A stretch of 64,000 nt of DNA from the NCBI RefSeq assembly GCF_002776525.5, contig NC_045441.1, positions 64,899,880-64,963,879 of the forward strand, in the 5' to 3' direction. The notes below the pieces were generated by a model. That model saw only the letters and a list, made by a program, of their open reading frames with translations, made no database searches and was not told where the DNA came from. Each line of letters opens with the position of its first letter. Position 1 is the stretch's first letter. Origin of the DNA: Piliocolobus tephrosceles. Taxonomy: Eukaryota; Chordata; Mammalia; Primates; Cercopithecidae. This document shows positions 1 through 13,328 of this stretch, one piece after another. A program made the position numbers and the translations under genes.

Positions 1-59
1 TTGACTTTTTTGCTAGTAATGTATTTTTAAGATGTTTCTGTGTCAGTGCTTACAGAAGT

Positions 60-215
60 ACTTCATTTTTTATGGTTGCATAAAATCCTATATTTTATTT
101 AGACTCCAGACTTCTATTAATATATATTTAAATTGTTTCCAGTATTTCGTTATACCAAATAGTGCTGCAGTGGAGAAACTTGAATAAACACCTTTGGATC
201 TTGTGCATTTTCTAC
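60..215 (-). mobile_element. Ancient L1 (L1M) 3'-region fragment, antisense
   Basis: The stretch reads like the antisense of the old L1 3' region: a degraded 'gcatagtattcc' segment, then 'ttgtttccagtatttcg' followed by 'aatagtgctgcagtgga'. Short and diverged, so the subfamily cannot be given. Confidence 0.5.
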
Positions 216-1474
216 ATTTTTCTAAATAAAATCCGACAGATATTGAAAACACAGCTGGCTTGTTATTATTTAGATTTTATTCATGGCCTGACAACCTCCA
301 CAAAGCTTTTAAGATGTCTGTGTTTTATGTTGTTCAGTGTCTGAAAGATATTTACTTTTATCAAGAAAACATGTTGGTTGCCAACAATCAGATTTCAAAA
401 CAAAAAAATGCTGATTTCTCTAGGTGCATCTTTACTAGAAAGTGAAAGAATTATTTGTCTCGATAATTCAGGTGGAAAACTCTTACGTAAAAGATTGGAG
501 GGAAAAAGTTCCCTTGCTGAATTAACCAGAATTGCTGTGACTTTAGATAGGCTAATGGAACATGAGGTTAACTATTGGAGGTTAATATTTTTGTATATGG
601 CAAGCATTGAGTGGTTAGGTAAAAATGCAGTAGGCACATACTCTGGAGTATTCTGGAGTAATTAAAAGCAACAAATGACAGGTAGACAAAATAACACGCA
701 TACATTATAAGAACACTGTTGAGAGCTTAAAAGTGACAAACAATAATAATCTATGTGACTCAATATACTTCATTGATTATTAGGTTATAAATCAGTGCAC
801 TTTACACTAAAATACAAAATGCTACATATTCTCTAAGAATTCATAGAAATTCAATGATACCAAATACGTTAGTATGGTTCTAGATGGGAAAGCAAATGGG
901 GATTGGGGAATAGGCATTAAAGATCTTTTACAAAAAATAAAGCACAAAGATGGTGTTCTTGTGTTTTCAGGGACACTGAAGTGTTGTTTTCTAGAAATAA
1001 ATGGTTCATTTGCAATGAACACTTTCTAAATTGTCTTGTGATGAGAATTTTTTTCTCTGTCAAGTTGACATTTGTTGGAATAGGGCAGAAAAGATGCAAT
1101 GCAAATGTTCCTCCAATGCAGAGATGGGAAGTAGTATCCAGCAACACTCTTGTGGCAGCAAATGACGGTGTATTTTGGAGGCAATTACGGTTGAGAGTTA
1201 CTTGTGTTCTGCATCCATCTGGGGCATTGTTAAAGGTGGTTAAACTTTTGGAAATATGAGAGGTATGTGATTGTATTACAGCTTTCTTACAACGTGACCT
1301 CCAAGTAAGGGCACAAGGATAGCCCAGGTAGCTAGCTGTCTGAACCCTCATCCAGACTATCTAAAGAGATGTTCCAAGAGCTGGGAGCTGGGCCTGAGAC
1401 TGGGTAAAACTGTCCAACAGGCAAGGCTTAGAGCCAGGGGGAACTAAAGCCTGCATCCTGAGTGAGTGATAAAG
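216..1474. other. Unassigned sequence, no gene or repeat recognised
   Basis: AT-rich DNA with short open frames on both strands (up to 144 codons at 917-1351 minus) that show no recognisable domain. One 10-bp tandem doublet of 'tctggagtat' type lies near 643-662. Confidence 0.5.
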
Positions 1475-1710
1475 ACCAACAGCTAAAACTTTCATAGCGC
1501 TTATTATGTACCTGTCACAGTTGTAAGCACTTTACACATAATCGTTCAGTCTTCACAACAAAGGTATGGGGTTATGAATGAGGAAAATGAGCAATGGAAA
1601 ACTTATTTGCTGAAGATCATCCTATTATTTAATAGTAAATGGTTGAACTGGGATCAAAATTCAGAGAGATTGCTAGTGTCTATGTTCTTATCCAATATTG
1701 CCTCTGAAGA
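1475..1710 (-). mobile_element. MIR SINE, antisense
   Basis: Matches the reverse complement of MIR: 'cttattatgtacctgtca', 'gtaagcactttacacataat', a degraded 'cctcacaac', 'gaggaaaatgag', and a trailing block corresponding to 'gaactgggat'. Heavily diverged, as expected for a mammal-wide SINE. Confidence 0.75.
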
Positions 1711-4330
1711 AGATTGAGGAGGGGCTGAAATAATACAGCCTGCTTAATGTCTTAGGTTCTAATGGACTTGACAGAGACACTGTGGAATTAAATCCAAGGG
1801 ATCTGCAGGAAAGGCTCTTAGTCTGTGGGTAGTACGGTAAAAAAAAAAAAAAAAAAAAAAAGAGGGGGGTGGGGAGAAATTCCTCAAGGTGCCACTCTGT
1901 GGAGGGAGGAGCTCTGAGAGCCCTCCAGTCAATTTATATATTACCACGGTTTCAATCCAGGGCATTACTAGAGCCATAGAGTGGATTTCGGAATAATAAG
2001 GTCACCAGTGTGAAAGCAGCCAAATCAGGATTCTCGAAACGTGATACTCTTTGTTTTGGTGAGGTTGGCAGCCCTCTCTGCTTCTCCTTTCTGGATGAAT
2101 AAAAACCCCAAACATCATGAGCCGGATGTTTGAATGTTTTTAAACCTTGTAATTTTGTAAATTGTCTGTTCCTGGTCCCTTCCCCACCCTCCCACCCCAG
2201 CTGAATGTCACAATGTTCTTCCTTTCCTTTGACTTTTGAATGAAGAAAGTGTGGTTTGAGTTTGTTTACTCAGCAAGGTGATGGCAAAAGGATATTTATG
2301 GTGTTGAAGAATTTTAATTTTCTCTCAGACAACTAGGATGTATAGTATATTTTAAATCCTACTCTCCAGGATATCTGCCTTCTGCCCAAATAATAAAATT
2401 GATCAGATGTTTTGAGGTTAAATAAACTGTTGTAATAATCTGGCAGCTGCCTGCTGGTTGTGGTTTTCAAAAGCAATTACTCACTCTGGAGTCAACTTTG
2501 AACTCTACATTTTAATTGAAAAAGCTAATTGTAGGCTATTGCTCCTGATTTAGCATTTGATTTGGCAGATTAGGAAGTAAAAAGACGTGGAGGGGAGGGG
2601 AGAGGAAGAGAAAGTAAGCAGGAGTGCTGCTGAGCTCAAATTCCTGTTTACTTGTGAGTGTTTGCACACAGGGTACATTGTATGCTAACTGGAGAGAATG
2701 CAACTGGACTAAAAAGTCTCTGAGGCATTCATCCGAGGCTTGTCTGCAAAATCCTTATTTTTGGCTTATTTGCTCACTCTCTCTCACCCACACATAGCAG
2801 AGAGAGAGATGCTACATATGTTAGTGTCTTAACTGTAATTCAAATCTGAAAAGAATTTTTGAGAATATTATCAGACCATCTCTGATGAGAAGCTTATTTC
2901 TTAAAATGTTGGAAATGCGAATGGACAGAGATGGCTACTCACTTTCACTAAAACACATCTAATAATTTTACTAAAATTCAGCACAGTGTAGGAATTGTTC
3001 ATATGGATGCCCAAAGAACAAATCAAGTCTCTATTGGAATCAAGATTTGAATAATTAAGAAAAAAGAGACAGCTACACTCATATTTTCCATCCAGGTCAA
3101 TTAGTAGCATCCTTAAAATGGCCAGAAAATAGTGCCAAGCTGAGTGAGAATTTGCATTTCTGCAGTTTTTTTTCCCTCATCGAAAAGCAAGCTCAGTACT
3201 GTTAGGTTGACCTAGTACAGTTGATATTGTGCATTTTAGAGATATACATTCTTTAAATTTAAAAAAGGCATATGTGTATGTATGTGACTTCTTCAGACTT
3301 TATGCTCTGAGATCGACTGACAAACTCCTAGGAATTTCCTGCGAATATGATAAAATGTTGACAGTCCAAATTAGAGCTGAAGTGAAAAGCATAGATATAG
3401 GAATACATTAATTTTATGAGATGTTTCCAAATACTAGTTACATGTCATTTGGAAACTCAAGTTAATTTTAGACTTTTCATGGAATGCAGATTTGGCTCAT
3501 CACAGTTCTGTTAATATTTTGTTGACTTCATAAATATAATTTAATCCCTATACATCAGCTTTCTGATCTGTAAGAAGAAAAGTATTCTTCCCACATATTT
3601 TGCACTCAGAGCTCCTCTGTTGAAACAATAAGCAGTGTTGTAATACATGAATTTGAGCATGGCTTCAGAATCCAGTGTTCTCTTTGTCAACAAAGAGTGA
3701 CTGAAATTTATTTGGTGTTTCAGTATCACCAAATTTGAAGATATTACAGTTAATGAAAAAAAGAAACATCTCTGTTGATATTATAAGAATTATTCTGAAA
3801 TATGAATATCCCTGGAAATGTCAGCTGCCTACTACGTAATTTCCAAGAGTCATTTTTGTGATCTTAATATTCAGAGGTCCTCAACTAAAAATGACTCATA
3901 AAAAGAAAGAGACCTTACAGATAGGAGGACTCTGATTGAAAACATATTTACTTCATTCAAAATATATTTTTCATATATTTACTTACATATTATTTACTCA
4001 CAGATCTCTACTTTTGGCAAAGTTCATTGGTTTAGAATGCAGGGGAATAATGACTTCTGTGGTGAGATTTTAAAACTTTTTCCTGTGGGAGGAAAAAAGG
4101 TTGAGGAAGAAGTTAAGCTTTTTAGATAATATTATTAGTGGCAGAAATCAGAGACAATGGATTAATGCTTTAGTCATGGGAAATCAGATCTGAAGAAAGG
4201 AAAAATAGTTACATAATGGTTTTTAAAAGTGCTATGAAATTGTTGAGGTAAATAGAATTTTCCCTTTTTATTGTCTTAAAATATAAAGAAGACGTGTTTA
4301 AAATGACAGTTCTTGAGTCTGAATTTCAAG
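1711..4330. other. Mostly unassigned sequence
   Basis: No gene or repeat recognised apart from a 23-base A tract at 1839-1861 followed by a G-rich stretch, and a purine-rich G-tract run near 2588-2615. No AATAAA sits just upstream of the A tract, so I do not call it a retrocopy tail. Confidence 0.45.
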
Positions 4331-4356
4331 AACCAAACCAAACCAAACCCAAAACC
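4331..4356. repeat. (AACCA)n-like short tandem repeat
   Basis: Four consecutive 'aacca/aaccc' pentamers followed by an A/C-rich tail. Imperfect. Confidence 0.7.
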
Positions 4357-4404
4357 CTTTATCACGATGGTATGATAGACATTTCAGAATGCTGCCTCTG
4401 GAAA

Positions 4405-4620
4405 AGCAAGGTGGGGTTGCATCTCCGGTGTATTGCTTACTTTTGACCTTGGACAAATTACAAAATCCTGATAAATCTCAGTTTCTTCATCTGTAAAATA
4501 CCAGGATAATAACACCTATCTTTTTTGGTTATGGTTAAGATTAAATGAGTTACTATTAACTGATACAAGATGAAACTACCAATGTATACTAACTGCTACT
4601 TTATTACACAGTATCTTTGT
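4405..4620 (+). mobile_element. MIR SINE, sense
   Basis: Contains the MIR core in order: 'tgaccttggacaaatta', 'ctcagtttcttcatctgtaa', 'ggataataacacctat' and 'gattaaatgagtta'. Confidence 0.85.
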
Positions 4621-5207
4621 TTTTATAAGTAATGATAACCAAGTTTCCTTCAAATTGTCACAAAGGAATTGTAGAAATCAAAATGCAAAGTCACATTTGA
4701 CATTAAAAATGAAGCTGATTTTCAGGAAAGTTAAGAACCACAATCAAATAAATTTAAAATTGATATTTAGGTATATGGATAGAATTTTCTTTAGTTGTCT
4801 ACACTTCTAGAGAAAGAAAAGTGAAGGCTGAGAAGAAGCCAGAATTTTAGGAATTCTTGCACCTTATTAACAATACACCATTATGATCAAATTATTAGAA
4901 ATGAAAAAATACAAGCAACGATAACCTCTTGTCTTGAGGTAACTTCCCGTGTTATTTCTATATAATGTATCAGGATTTTAGATTTAGTGGGGAATTTTCT
5001 CCTTTTCAAGGAAGACAAAAGATCAAAATTGTACTATTGATATAAACGAAAATTTTCTAACTACTAATGATTATTGGGGTTTTGTTGTAAAGCGCATACT
5101 GTAAGCTTCTATAGCTGTACTTATCCTTTTCTCTTGTCTGGCATACAGACATTTCAAACATCTCACTGCCAATTCTCCAATATCACCTGAATTATTTCTC
5201 CTCACTA

Positions 5208-5212
<5 letters not shown>
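4621..5212. other. Unassigned sequence
   Basis: No gene or repeat recognised. Confidence 0.4.

Positions 5213-5249
<37 letters not shown>
5213..5249. repeat. (TG)n microsatellite
   Basis: About 18 uninterrupted TG units followed by a degenerate TG-rich tail to about 5277. Open frames crossing it (for example 5218-5433) owe their length to the repeat. Confidence 0.97.
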
Positions 5250-5251
<2 letters not shown>

Positions 5252-5277
5252 TATGGTGTGTGGATGTGTGGTGTGTC

Positions 5278-8200
5278 TCCCTTGAGAGACTTCACAGAAT
5301 GACGTGCAGGTCACTAGCTGCTACTACCTGCAGTAAGATCAGGTTCACCGAGAGTGCTAGCCAAAGCAGAGGCATGGCTCTTAGCGTCTCCGGTTACTTG
5401 GTCCATCTGCGCTCTGCTTTGGTGGAGGTTTGAAGACTGTATTTTGCCTTACAGACATACACTTGAGTCTTATTGAGATAATTTGCTGCAAAGAAACTCT
5501 GGCTACTGCTCAGGTGAAACAGCTTTCTTTCCATAAGGTTTCACTTTACTGGAGGTGAGATTCAAGAATGCTTTTTAATGGGAAAAGAAGGATTTCGCCA
5601 AGACGACTTGCTAGGATTTCTTTGTTCAATCTATTTCATTTCGAGTTGATTGAGGGACATCAGATAGGATTCTTGTTTCACCCTGCATGCTTCTTGTCTA
5701 CTATCTTGCCTTTCACAGTCTAACTACACAGGGACGTTTACAGCCTTCCAATGGTGTCTGCCAGACCTAGGTGTTATGCACCATACCTCCAGGGATCATT
5801 ACCATATGGTATTTTAGGAGACGACACAGTTCATTTCAATGCAATTCAAATGAGCAGATTTCTTTTCTTTATTACACCATTGCATTTGGCGGCAATCCAC
5901 CAGAGGCAGAGCCTAACTCTCAAAGGAATACTCTGCCCACTCTGTCCATTTAACTTGAAAATCTAGTCGGTTGATCACACATGTGCAACAGATGTGTGAG
6001 CATGCGTAGCGAAAATAAAAAATAAAAAATCCCAGCAGTGTACTGTGGGAAATGTAGCAGAACTACTGGAAAACAGGGACACAAAAAAGTCTGGTACTAA
6101 AACTTTGATTTTTGTTGTTGGAAGGGCAATGTTTTTTATTAATCTTTCCCTCCTTTCTTAGGCGGAAAAGGTATAGGTTTCCATTATTATTTTGCAGTGA
6201 TTACTCATGTAACACTGGTAAGGAAAGTTTGTTCATTTTCACAGACTTCATGTTATATTGAAATAATTCTAAATATTTTGACCAGATTTTCTTGGGCCCC
6301 TGTCTCTCAGGAACTGACTGTTGGCACACTTCCACTGAAAAAACCACCCATTTACAAGAGAGGATATCAGAAATATACATCCTTTCATCCGTGCCCCCAC
6401 AGGCTTACATGGAAGGAGAGAGCACCAGCTGTTTTTCTCATGGTGAATAAGGGTTACTTGGGGAAATCTCTCTTCCTGTTTTTATATGGACAACTAAATT
6501 GTTGCATAGCCAGTTAATTTTGGTTAGGTCAATAGCACAAGGTTAATTATTGGAACCTTCCTCTTTTTGCCTCTGTGAGAGTACAATATTAACATGAAAT
6601 AGAAGAAAATGTAATATAGTGACTTATTCTAGAAGTGCTATTTATTTGGGAAGTATTTGTTTTTATTATACTTTCAAAGATTTTACACATACTCAACTTT
6701 GTCTTCTAGGAAATAGTGGAAGAAGATTTTGATGTGAAATTAGATTCAGAAAAAGTTTTAGAATATGTTAACACATTTAGAAAAAATATATCACTTTTAC
6801 TTTAAATGGGAACATGTTTTAAAAGCTAGAACAATTGGCTAACCTATGAGAGAACTTTGAAGTTATGTTTTCCTGCTCTCTGTTACACCTCAATTTGACT
6901 TGTATGATTTTATACCTTTTTCTAAAGGTATGTTACGATGTCACATTATCTTTCTAACTTTGGGTTTAATTAATGCATCAAAGGGCACATGGATTGATTT
7001 ATTTTAATGTATTATAGAGGATTTTTATCCAGCTGTATAGTATTATAGAATTGCTTTAGAATAAAGCAATAATATAACTGTTGATATATTCCACTTCTGA
7101 CTTTGGATTTGGTCAGCATTACATATGGAAGGAGAAACCCACCCTGTATTGTTACAAGGATGGTTTTTCATTCATATCCTTATTGCTCTTAATAAATGTC
7201 CCAAAGAAAAATATTCTGCAGCAGCCTCTCATAAAGAAGCAGAAAATGGCAAAACCACAGCATAGGAGGAAACCTATGTGAAAACAGTGGTTGTGTCTTC
7301 CTGGATACAGAAAACAAATAGAGCTTTTGAAAAAGCTTGCCAATAGATGCCTGCCAAATAAAATATTGTTTTATGAAGTCAGGAAAAAACTAATTTTAAA
7401 GGTTATTGTAGGTTATTTGTGGTCACTTCTGGTGTGCATACAGCATGATGTCATCCTGAACTCTTCTCTATTTATATTTCAGTCTTAGAGGTCTTTTGTC
7501 TAAGACTTGATCTCAGCTACTAGAGACATCTAAAATGCTCTTATTATTTGATACCCATAAAAATCTAGACTGAAAAAATTAGACTACATGGAAGAGAATC
7601 CTGGCCAAGTCCAGACAAGAAATCATTCAGACAGATCCATCTTCTGAAATCATACCTACACTGTAGACATCTTCACGGGACTCATTTGCTGGAGAACTTC
7701 TCAAGTGATTGGAAAGTAGTCATGTGTCCAAATGGCTCCACTAGTGAATTATTGCCTTTGAACGGGAGTAGATGGAACCTATGCCAGAGACATCTCATCT
7801 GAGGAGGGAGAAGGAGACCAGGGGATCCCGTGCAGTCCAGTTTCTTTGTCCTCCTGAGTGTATGTAGCCTATATCTCTGGTATCTTTCAATTTGCTTATG
7901 TGACCTCTTGGAGCAAGTTCTCTTCACCCTTGTAGTGGGGCCAATTCTTTTTTCTCTGTGGGATCCTTTTCTTTTTTTGTCTTGGAAAACCCCTTTTTGT
8001 TGAGGTAGTTCTCAGTAAACTAGGAAATGTCAAACATCGGTTGAGGACAGACTAGATAGCCAGTGAGATGTTAGCAACTGGAAATGGAGTAAGCTGAGGA
8101 GTCTCCTGAGGGGAAAAAAAACCCACAGCATTTGGGTATTAGAAAAAACATAAAATGTAAAAGAAAATGCATGTTTATAGTGGAAAGATGACACATTAAT

Positions 8201-8279
8201 AGCCATGTCTAGATAGACAGCTGACATCATTTGCATAATCTTTAAATGTATTAATTCATTCAAAAAATGTTTTTTTATG
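5278..8279. other. Unassigned sequence
   Basis: About 3 kb with no repeat family or gene that I can support. Small open frames (up to 106 codons at 6197-6517) have no recognisable domain, signal peptide or homologue. Confidence 0.4.
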
Positions 8280-8520
8280 CATCTAGATGTACCAGGTGTA
8301 TTGGTGTTAGAGAACAGAGAAAAATTTATATTTAATATAAATATATAAAATAAAAACTAAGTCATACAGTAGAAGACATGAAGTGCTATGGAAAACAGTG
8401 TAACAGAAGAAGGGTATGGAGTGCTGGGATGGTGGGGTTGTAATTTAAAATTTGGTGGTCCAGTGACACCTCACTAAGAGGGTGACAGTTGAGCAAGGCA
8501 TAAAGCTGTGAAAGGAACAA
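8280..8520 (-). mobile_element. L2 LINE 3' fragment, antisense
   Basis: Resembles the reverse complement of the L2 3' region: 'gaagtgctatggaaa', a G-rich 'ggtggggttgtaa' block, then 'gtgacacctcactaagag', 'gtgacagttgagcaa' and a trailing 'ggcataaagctgtgaaagg'. Confidence 0.6.
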
Positions 8521-8624
8521 ACCATATAGTCACCTTCAGGAGACCATTGCAGGCAGCGAAAAGTAAACAAAAGAGACCTGAGCCCAGGGTACATGTGGTG
8601 TGTTGGAGAAACAGCACACCATAT

Positions 8625-8680
8625 GTACTATGCTGGCCAGCATATGTATACCACAGTACTGTGCCGGCCAGCATAAGTAC
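8625..8680. repeat. Imperfect tandem duplication, about 31-bp period, centred on a perfect palindrome
   Basis: Unit one starts at 8625 and unit two at 8656; both read gtact-(a/g)tg(c)-(t/c)ggccagcata with few differences. Inside unit one, 8629-8644 is a perfect 16-bp palindrome. Confidence 0.75.
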
Positions 8681-9410
8681 ACATCACATACACACATGTG
8701 CAGACACACCTCTCTGTTCATACATGTAGGTGCTTCAAAATGCCAGAGAGATTTAGAGCAAATACTTCTTCAATAACACAGTTTTTCTCACTGAATGCGA
8801 AGGGATACTTTTCATAATTTAGGTTTAGCTGAACTTTGGAAAATCTGCTCTTTGCATTAGAATGGAAAGTTCAGCAAACCCAGGGAGCTGAAAGATGATT
8901 CTCAAGTCACCGCCCTAAGTCAGCAACTGTCAGGTTAGAGAACATACTGGTGTGTTTGTAGTTATTTGATCATTACAGTGATTATATTGTGTTAATGTTT
9001 AACTGTATATTAAGCACTCCAAAGCTATAAACAGATTTTATCATAAGATTGGCAGTGATTCCTTACTAATCCTTTCTTTTTGCGAAGCCTAGCCTGAGAA
9101 GTTATTTCCTCATCTCTCTTTGCATAGCTTTGTAAATGATACAAACACAAGATTCATTCAGTTCTGATGAAGTAAAACTGCAGAGAATAAATAGGACAGG
9201 ACATAGGAATACATGGTGAGTCAGCAAACAAGATATAGGAAACTCAAAAGTGGGATATTAATTATCCGTTTCATGCAATTCTCCATCACACTGAACACTT
9301 GTCCACCAACATGGGATAAATTTAGGAAGATGTGATTTGGGGTTTCTATGTTCCTGGGTTGCAATGTGCTGGGGAGTAATCTCTTGAAAAGGAAGAAGAA
9401 AGAATGAATT
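8681..9410. other. Unassigned sequence
   Basis: CA-rich at its left edge, otherwise featureless to me. Confidence 0.4.
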
Positions 9411-9425
9411 AAAACTAGCAATAAG

Positions 9426-9760
9426 GCCAGACGCAGTGGCTCACACCTGTAATCCCAGCACTTAGGGAGGCCGAGGTGGGTGGATCACCTGAGATCAGGA
9501 GTTTGAGACCAGCCTGACCAACCTGGTGAAACCCCATCTCTACTAAATACAAAAAATTAGCCAGTCATGGTGGTACATGCCTGTAATCCCAGCTACTTGG
9601 GAGGCTGAGGCAGGAGAATCACTTGAACCTGGGAGGCGGAGGTTGCAATGAGCCAAGATTGCGCCATGGCACTCCAGCCTGGGTACCAAGAGTGAAACTC
9701 TGTCCCCCTGTGCTACCCCCCGCCCCCAGCCCTGCCAAAATAAGAAAAAAAAGGAAAAAT
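9426..9760 (+). mobile_element. AluS-type SINE, full length
   Basis: Has both Alu monomers and S-type diagnostic sequence ('gagaccagcctgaccaac', 'cacctgagatcaggag'). A 15-bp TSD, aaaactagcaataag, is at 9411-9425 and again at 9761-9775. The tail is C-rich ('tgctaccccccgcccc') before a short A-rich end, which is atypical. Confidence 0.97.
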
Positions 9761-9775
9761 AAAACTAGCAATAAG

Positions 9776-11639
9776 AAGACAAAGATTGGAACTCTCCTTC
9801 TTTCCTCTTTTAATTGCAAGAGGAAGAGAATAGACTTTGGCTCCTTGATAAGATCCTTCATTCTCTTTGACAGCATCTAGGGAGCTGTGTTGATAGCATA
9901 GGTAGCTAACAGCAAACAACCCAATGAACTGAGCGAGCATCAGCCACCTACCACACTAGGGGACGAATTTGCAATTTGTAATTCCTGCTTCTATGGGAAG
10001 AAAGCAAAAGGAGAATATTTTGACTCCAATATTTTCTTCAGTTTTAAAGCTTGAAAAAAAAAAAAAAAGGCAAACCAAGTACACTTTGTACAGGGGTAAC
10101 TAGAGACAGAATGGGACCGACTCGTCAGAGGAGCCACATCTCTGCTGGCTGGTCCTATGTCACTGTAAGGTTAATTGTGTGATCCTCAGACTGAGAGCAT
10201 CATTGCATCTGTTTAGGTGTGTTTGGATTAAGGGGCAGTGCTGTTCAGAGGGCTGAGCAACCATCTGTGCAACCCTGTGGGATCTCTAAATTCCAGTTGT
10301 GCTCTGGCTATAGGTTACGTTGAATGATTTCAGGAACTCTTTGATTGCTTCTTTCTGTTCCTCTCCCATGACTGACACTGACAATTCAGCTCACTTATCA
10401 GGATGATGATAAAATATTTTACAAGCTATTGACAAAACTTCCTGCAATTCATCTCTAGAATTTATTTAGGTTCTCTTCATGCAAAGGAAGATAGGTATCA
10501 TGATATGGGCTAGTGCATGGACACAGCAGTAAAAATAGTCTTGCGTGGAGGATGTCAGATAAGGCTGTGTCATCTACTAGTTAACAGTAGTTCAATGATA
10601 AAAGTTCTGCACAAGTCATTTTATTTTGGTGTTGTGTTATTTATCATTTATTCATTATTTACTCATTTATTTAGATGAAAGTGATTCATTCAAATAGGAG
10701 AAAGATTACCTAGCAGAGGAGGTCTCTCCTATTAATATCTTATAACAATGTTTTGGTTTTATGAAATATTAACTATGGATTTTCCAATCTGACAAATGGT
10801 GGTATAGTTTATCCACAGTAGCAGGGACAAAATGTCCCTGTTTTCAAATTTAACAATTACAATACTATTTCTTTATTTTATTGGTTTTATTGAGTTAAAG
10901 CACTTAGACAATTCTTTCTAATTTCCTCAAATACCAGTTTCTTGTAATTCCCAATTATAAATGAGAATATTCATGCTACTAACTTCTGTCCCTCTTTCCT
11001 CCATCTCCTAACTTTGTTCATTTGTACCTTTACTTTTGCATTTTCAAAATTGATAAGATTTACATGCTGTGCTAGAATCTTAAGCACAGAAGGCTTTAAA
11101 TTTTGTCCCCTATATTACTCAATAGTATAATCTTAAATTTTTTAAAATTATTATTATAAATAATAATTATACAAAACCAAAAATTGTGCTGGAAATATAT
11201 TCTCTCACTTAATTCTAAAAGGGTCAAATGTCATATCCTATGTGATACTTGTAAGAAAAAAGAATTTTAGAACAGTCTCAAATGGATTTTCTTTCTCAAT
11301 GCTATCTAACTCAATGCTTCATTTTTTTAGTTCATTATGTTTTTGTAATTTTTTTCATTTTTTTCTGAAACATTTCCAGTTTCTATTTCCTATTTACATT
11401 TCTATCTCCTGTCGAGAGACAAAAGATATATTTTTGCTCTATTATTTTCTTTCATCTGTTTATTCATTTTCTTTCTAGTTGCATATTTATGTGTTTATTT
11501 TAAAATAACTTCTAGGAATACAGAATTAAAATAATTATAATTATTTGTTTATGACATTGCCATCACTAATCCATACATTAATATATTATTATTATTATAA
11601 TGAATTCTCACAACAATAACCAAGGATTAGAAAACTAAT
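9776..11639. other. Unassigned AT-rich sequence
   Basis: Contains a 15-base A tract at 10054-10068 and an AT-palindromic patch near 11147-11172. The right part (from about 11040) may be further old antisense L1, but I could not align it with confidence. Confidence 0.4.
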
Positions 11640-12160
11640 ATCAGTTTTGTTTGAGTTTTATAAAAAGGGTATCACACAGTTTGTAATCTTTTGAGACTAT
11701 TTTTCTTATGTTTCTAACATTCATTCAGTGCTGTCACATGTGGCTTTGATAATAACTGATTTTTACTATAGTATAATTCTCCCTTGAGAGAATATACTAT
11801 AACTTGTCATCCTGGTGATATACATTTAATAGTTTCATTATTTTATATTACAAAGAGTGCTAAAATGAATATTGTTAAACATGTTTTATGATTCATATAT
11901 GTAAGAGTTAACTTGAATATGCTCATATGGTAAAATTATTGGCTATGGAGTATATGGTTATCCAATTTCAAAAGTTAATACAAAAATGTTTTATAATGTG
12001 TTGCAACCGGAAGATACTTCCATTAGTAATGCACAAAATATTGCATTTAGCCACATATTCTCCAATGCTTGGTATTCAATGATTTCTTCATTTATTTTCC
12101 TTTAAATTGGCTCAAAATGCAATCATATTAACGGGTTGACTTGCTTTCACCTGATTTTTT
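11640..12160 (-). mobile_element. Ancient L1 (L1M) 3'-region fragment, antisense
   Basis: Follows the old-L1 antisense order: a degraded 'ttccattgtatgaat' zone, then 'acaaagagtgctaaaatgaa', then the 'caaattg / ccattagtaatgcac / ttctccaatgcttggta' segment seen in L1M3' regions. Highly diverged. Confidence 0.55.
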
Positions 12161-12179
12161 TTTTGCCACTGGTTTAAAA

Positions 12180-12888
12180 ATACTGATTTTGTTGAAGTAT
12201 AAGTGCATGGAGTATAGTCACCAAGGTTAAAAGCATAAATTAATGAGTTTGAAAATGTGTATAGTCATATAATCACCACTGCATCAAGATATAGATAATT
12301 TCCATCTCCAACAATTCCATTCTCTCATGCTGCTTTGTCATCAACCCTTTCTCCAATCCAACCCTGGGGAAAACGCTGATCTTCTTCTGTCACTACACTT
12401 TTATCTTTTCTAAAATTTTATGTAAATGGTATCGTGAGGTATGTAGCCTTCTATGCCTGCTTGTTTCACTTATAATGCTTTTTTGAGATTCAACCACATT
12501 GCTGTTCATATTAGTAGTTCATTCCATCTTGTTGCTATATAGCATTCCACTATATAGATAAAACATAATTTATTACACATTAAATGAAGAGTGGACATTT
12601 GGGTTGTTTCCCATTTTTGGCTCCTGTAAGTAAAGCTTCTATAAACATTGGCTTATGAATCTTTGGTGGGGATGTATGTTTTCATTTTTCTTGGGTAAAT
12701 ATGAAGTGAGATTTCTGGGTGATTTGTTTAACTTTATCAGAAAGTACCAGAATGTTTTCCAAAGTGGTTGTACCATTTCACATTTCCATTAGAAATGTAT
12801 GAGTCCCAGCTGCTTTACATCCTCATTAATTTTTTGTATGATCAATCTTTATAATTTTAGCTATTCTGGAGGGTGATAGTGATATCTC

Positions 12889-12926
<38 letters not shown>

Positions 12927-13328
12927 ACACGTCCAGATAGTTTTTCTTATTTTCTATCATGTTGCCTATATTCTGTATATATTCTGCATACAAGTATTTT
13001 ACTAATTATATGTTTTACAAAAATTTCTTTCCAAGTCTATGGCTTGCCTTTTTTTTTTTTTTTTGACAATGTCTAGTGACAAATATTTTAAAATTCAATT
13101 ATCAATTAATTTTTCTATTACTGTTTCTACATTTTCTGCCCTAAGGAATCTTTCCCTGCCCACAGCTTGTGGAGTTCTTTCCCTATATTTTCTTTAGAAG
13201 TTTTACATTTAACTTTTATTTTGATAATGTTTTTCAAAATAAATTTTGTATATGGCATAGGATAAGGGTTACGGTGAATTTTTCCCTTATGTATTCAATT
13301 GTTCAGCATACTTTGTTAGAGAGACTAC
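12180..13328 (-). mobile_element. Ancient L1 (L1M), antisense, 3' UTR into ORF2
   Basis: Reads as the reverse complement of an L1M 3' end running into ORF2: 'gtggacatttgggttgtttc', 'gttttccaaagtggttgtac', 'catttccattagaaatgtatg', then a (TG)n where 'tctcattgtggtttt' is expected, then ORF2 antisense such as 'gtctatggcttgcctttt' and 'ttttgtatatggcata'. It is interrupted at 13329 by LTR insertions and resumes at 14128. Confidence 0.85.
12891..12924. repeat. (TG)n microsatellite inside the antisense L1
   Basis: About 17 TG units growing out of the L1 motif 'tctcattgtgg'. The L1 sequence expected next is missing, so the repeat marks a deletion or replacement. Confidence 0.95.

Noticed and set aside
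917..1351. 144-codon minus-strand frame, the longest in the window
   Set aside because: No recognisable domain, no good start context, and a frame of this length is expected by chance in 64 kb. An exon cannot be excluded but is not supported.
5218..5433. 71-codon open frame rich in cysteine and valine
   Set aside because: The first part is the (TG)n microsatellite translated. No domain or splice signals support it.
9619..9880. Overlapping 85-codon frames on both strands
   Set aside because: They are the right arm and C-rich tail of an AluS insertion.
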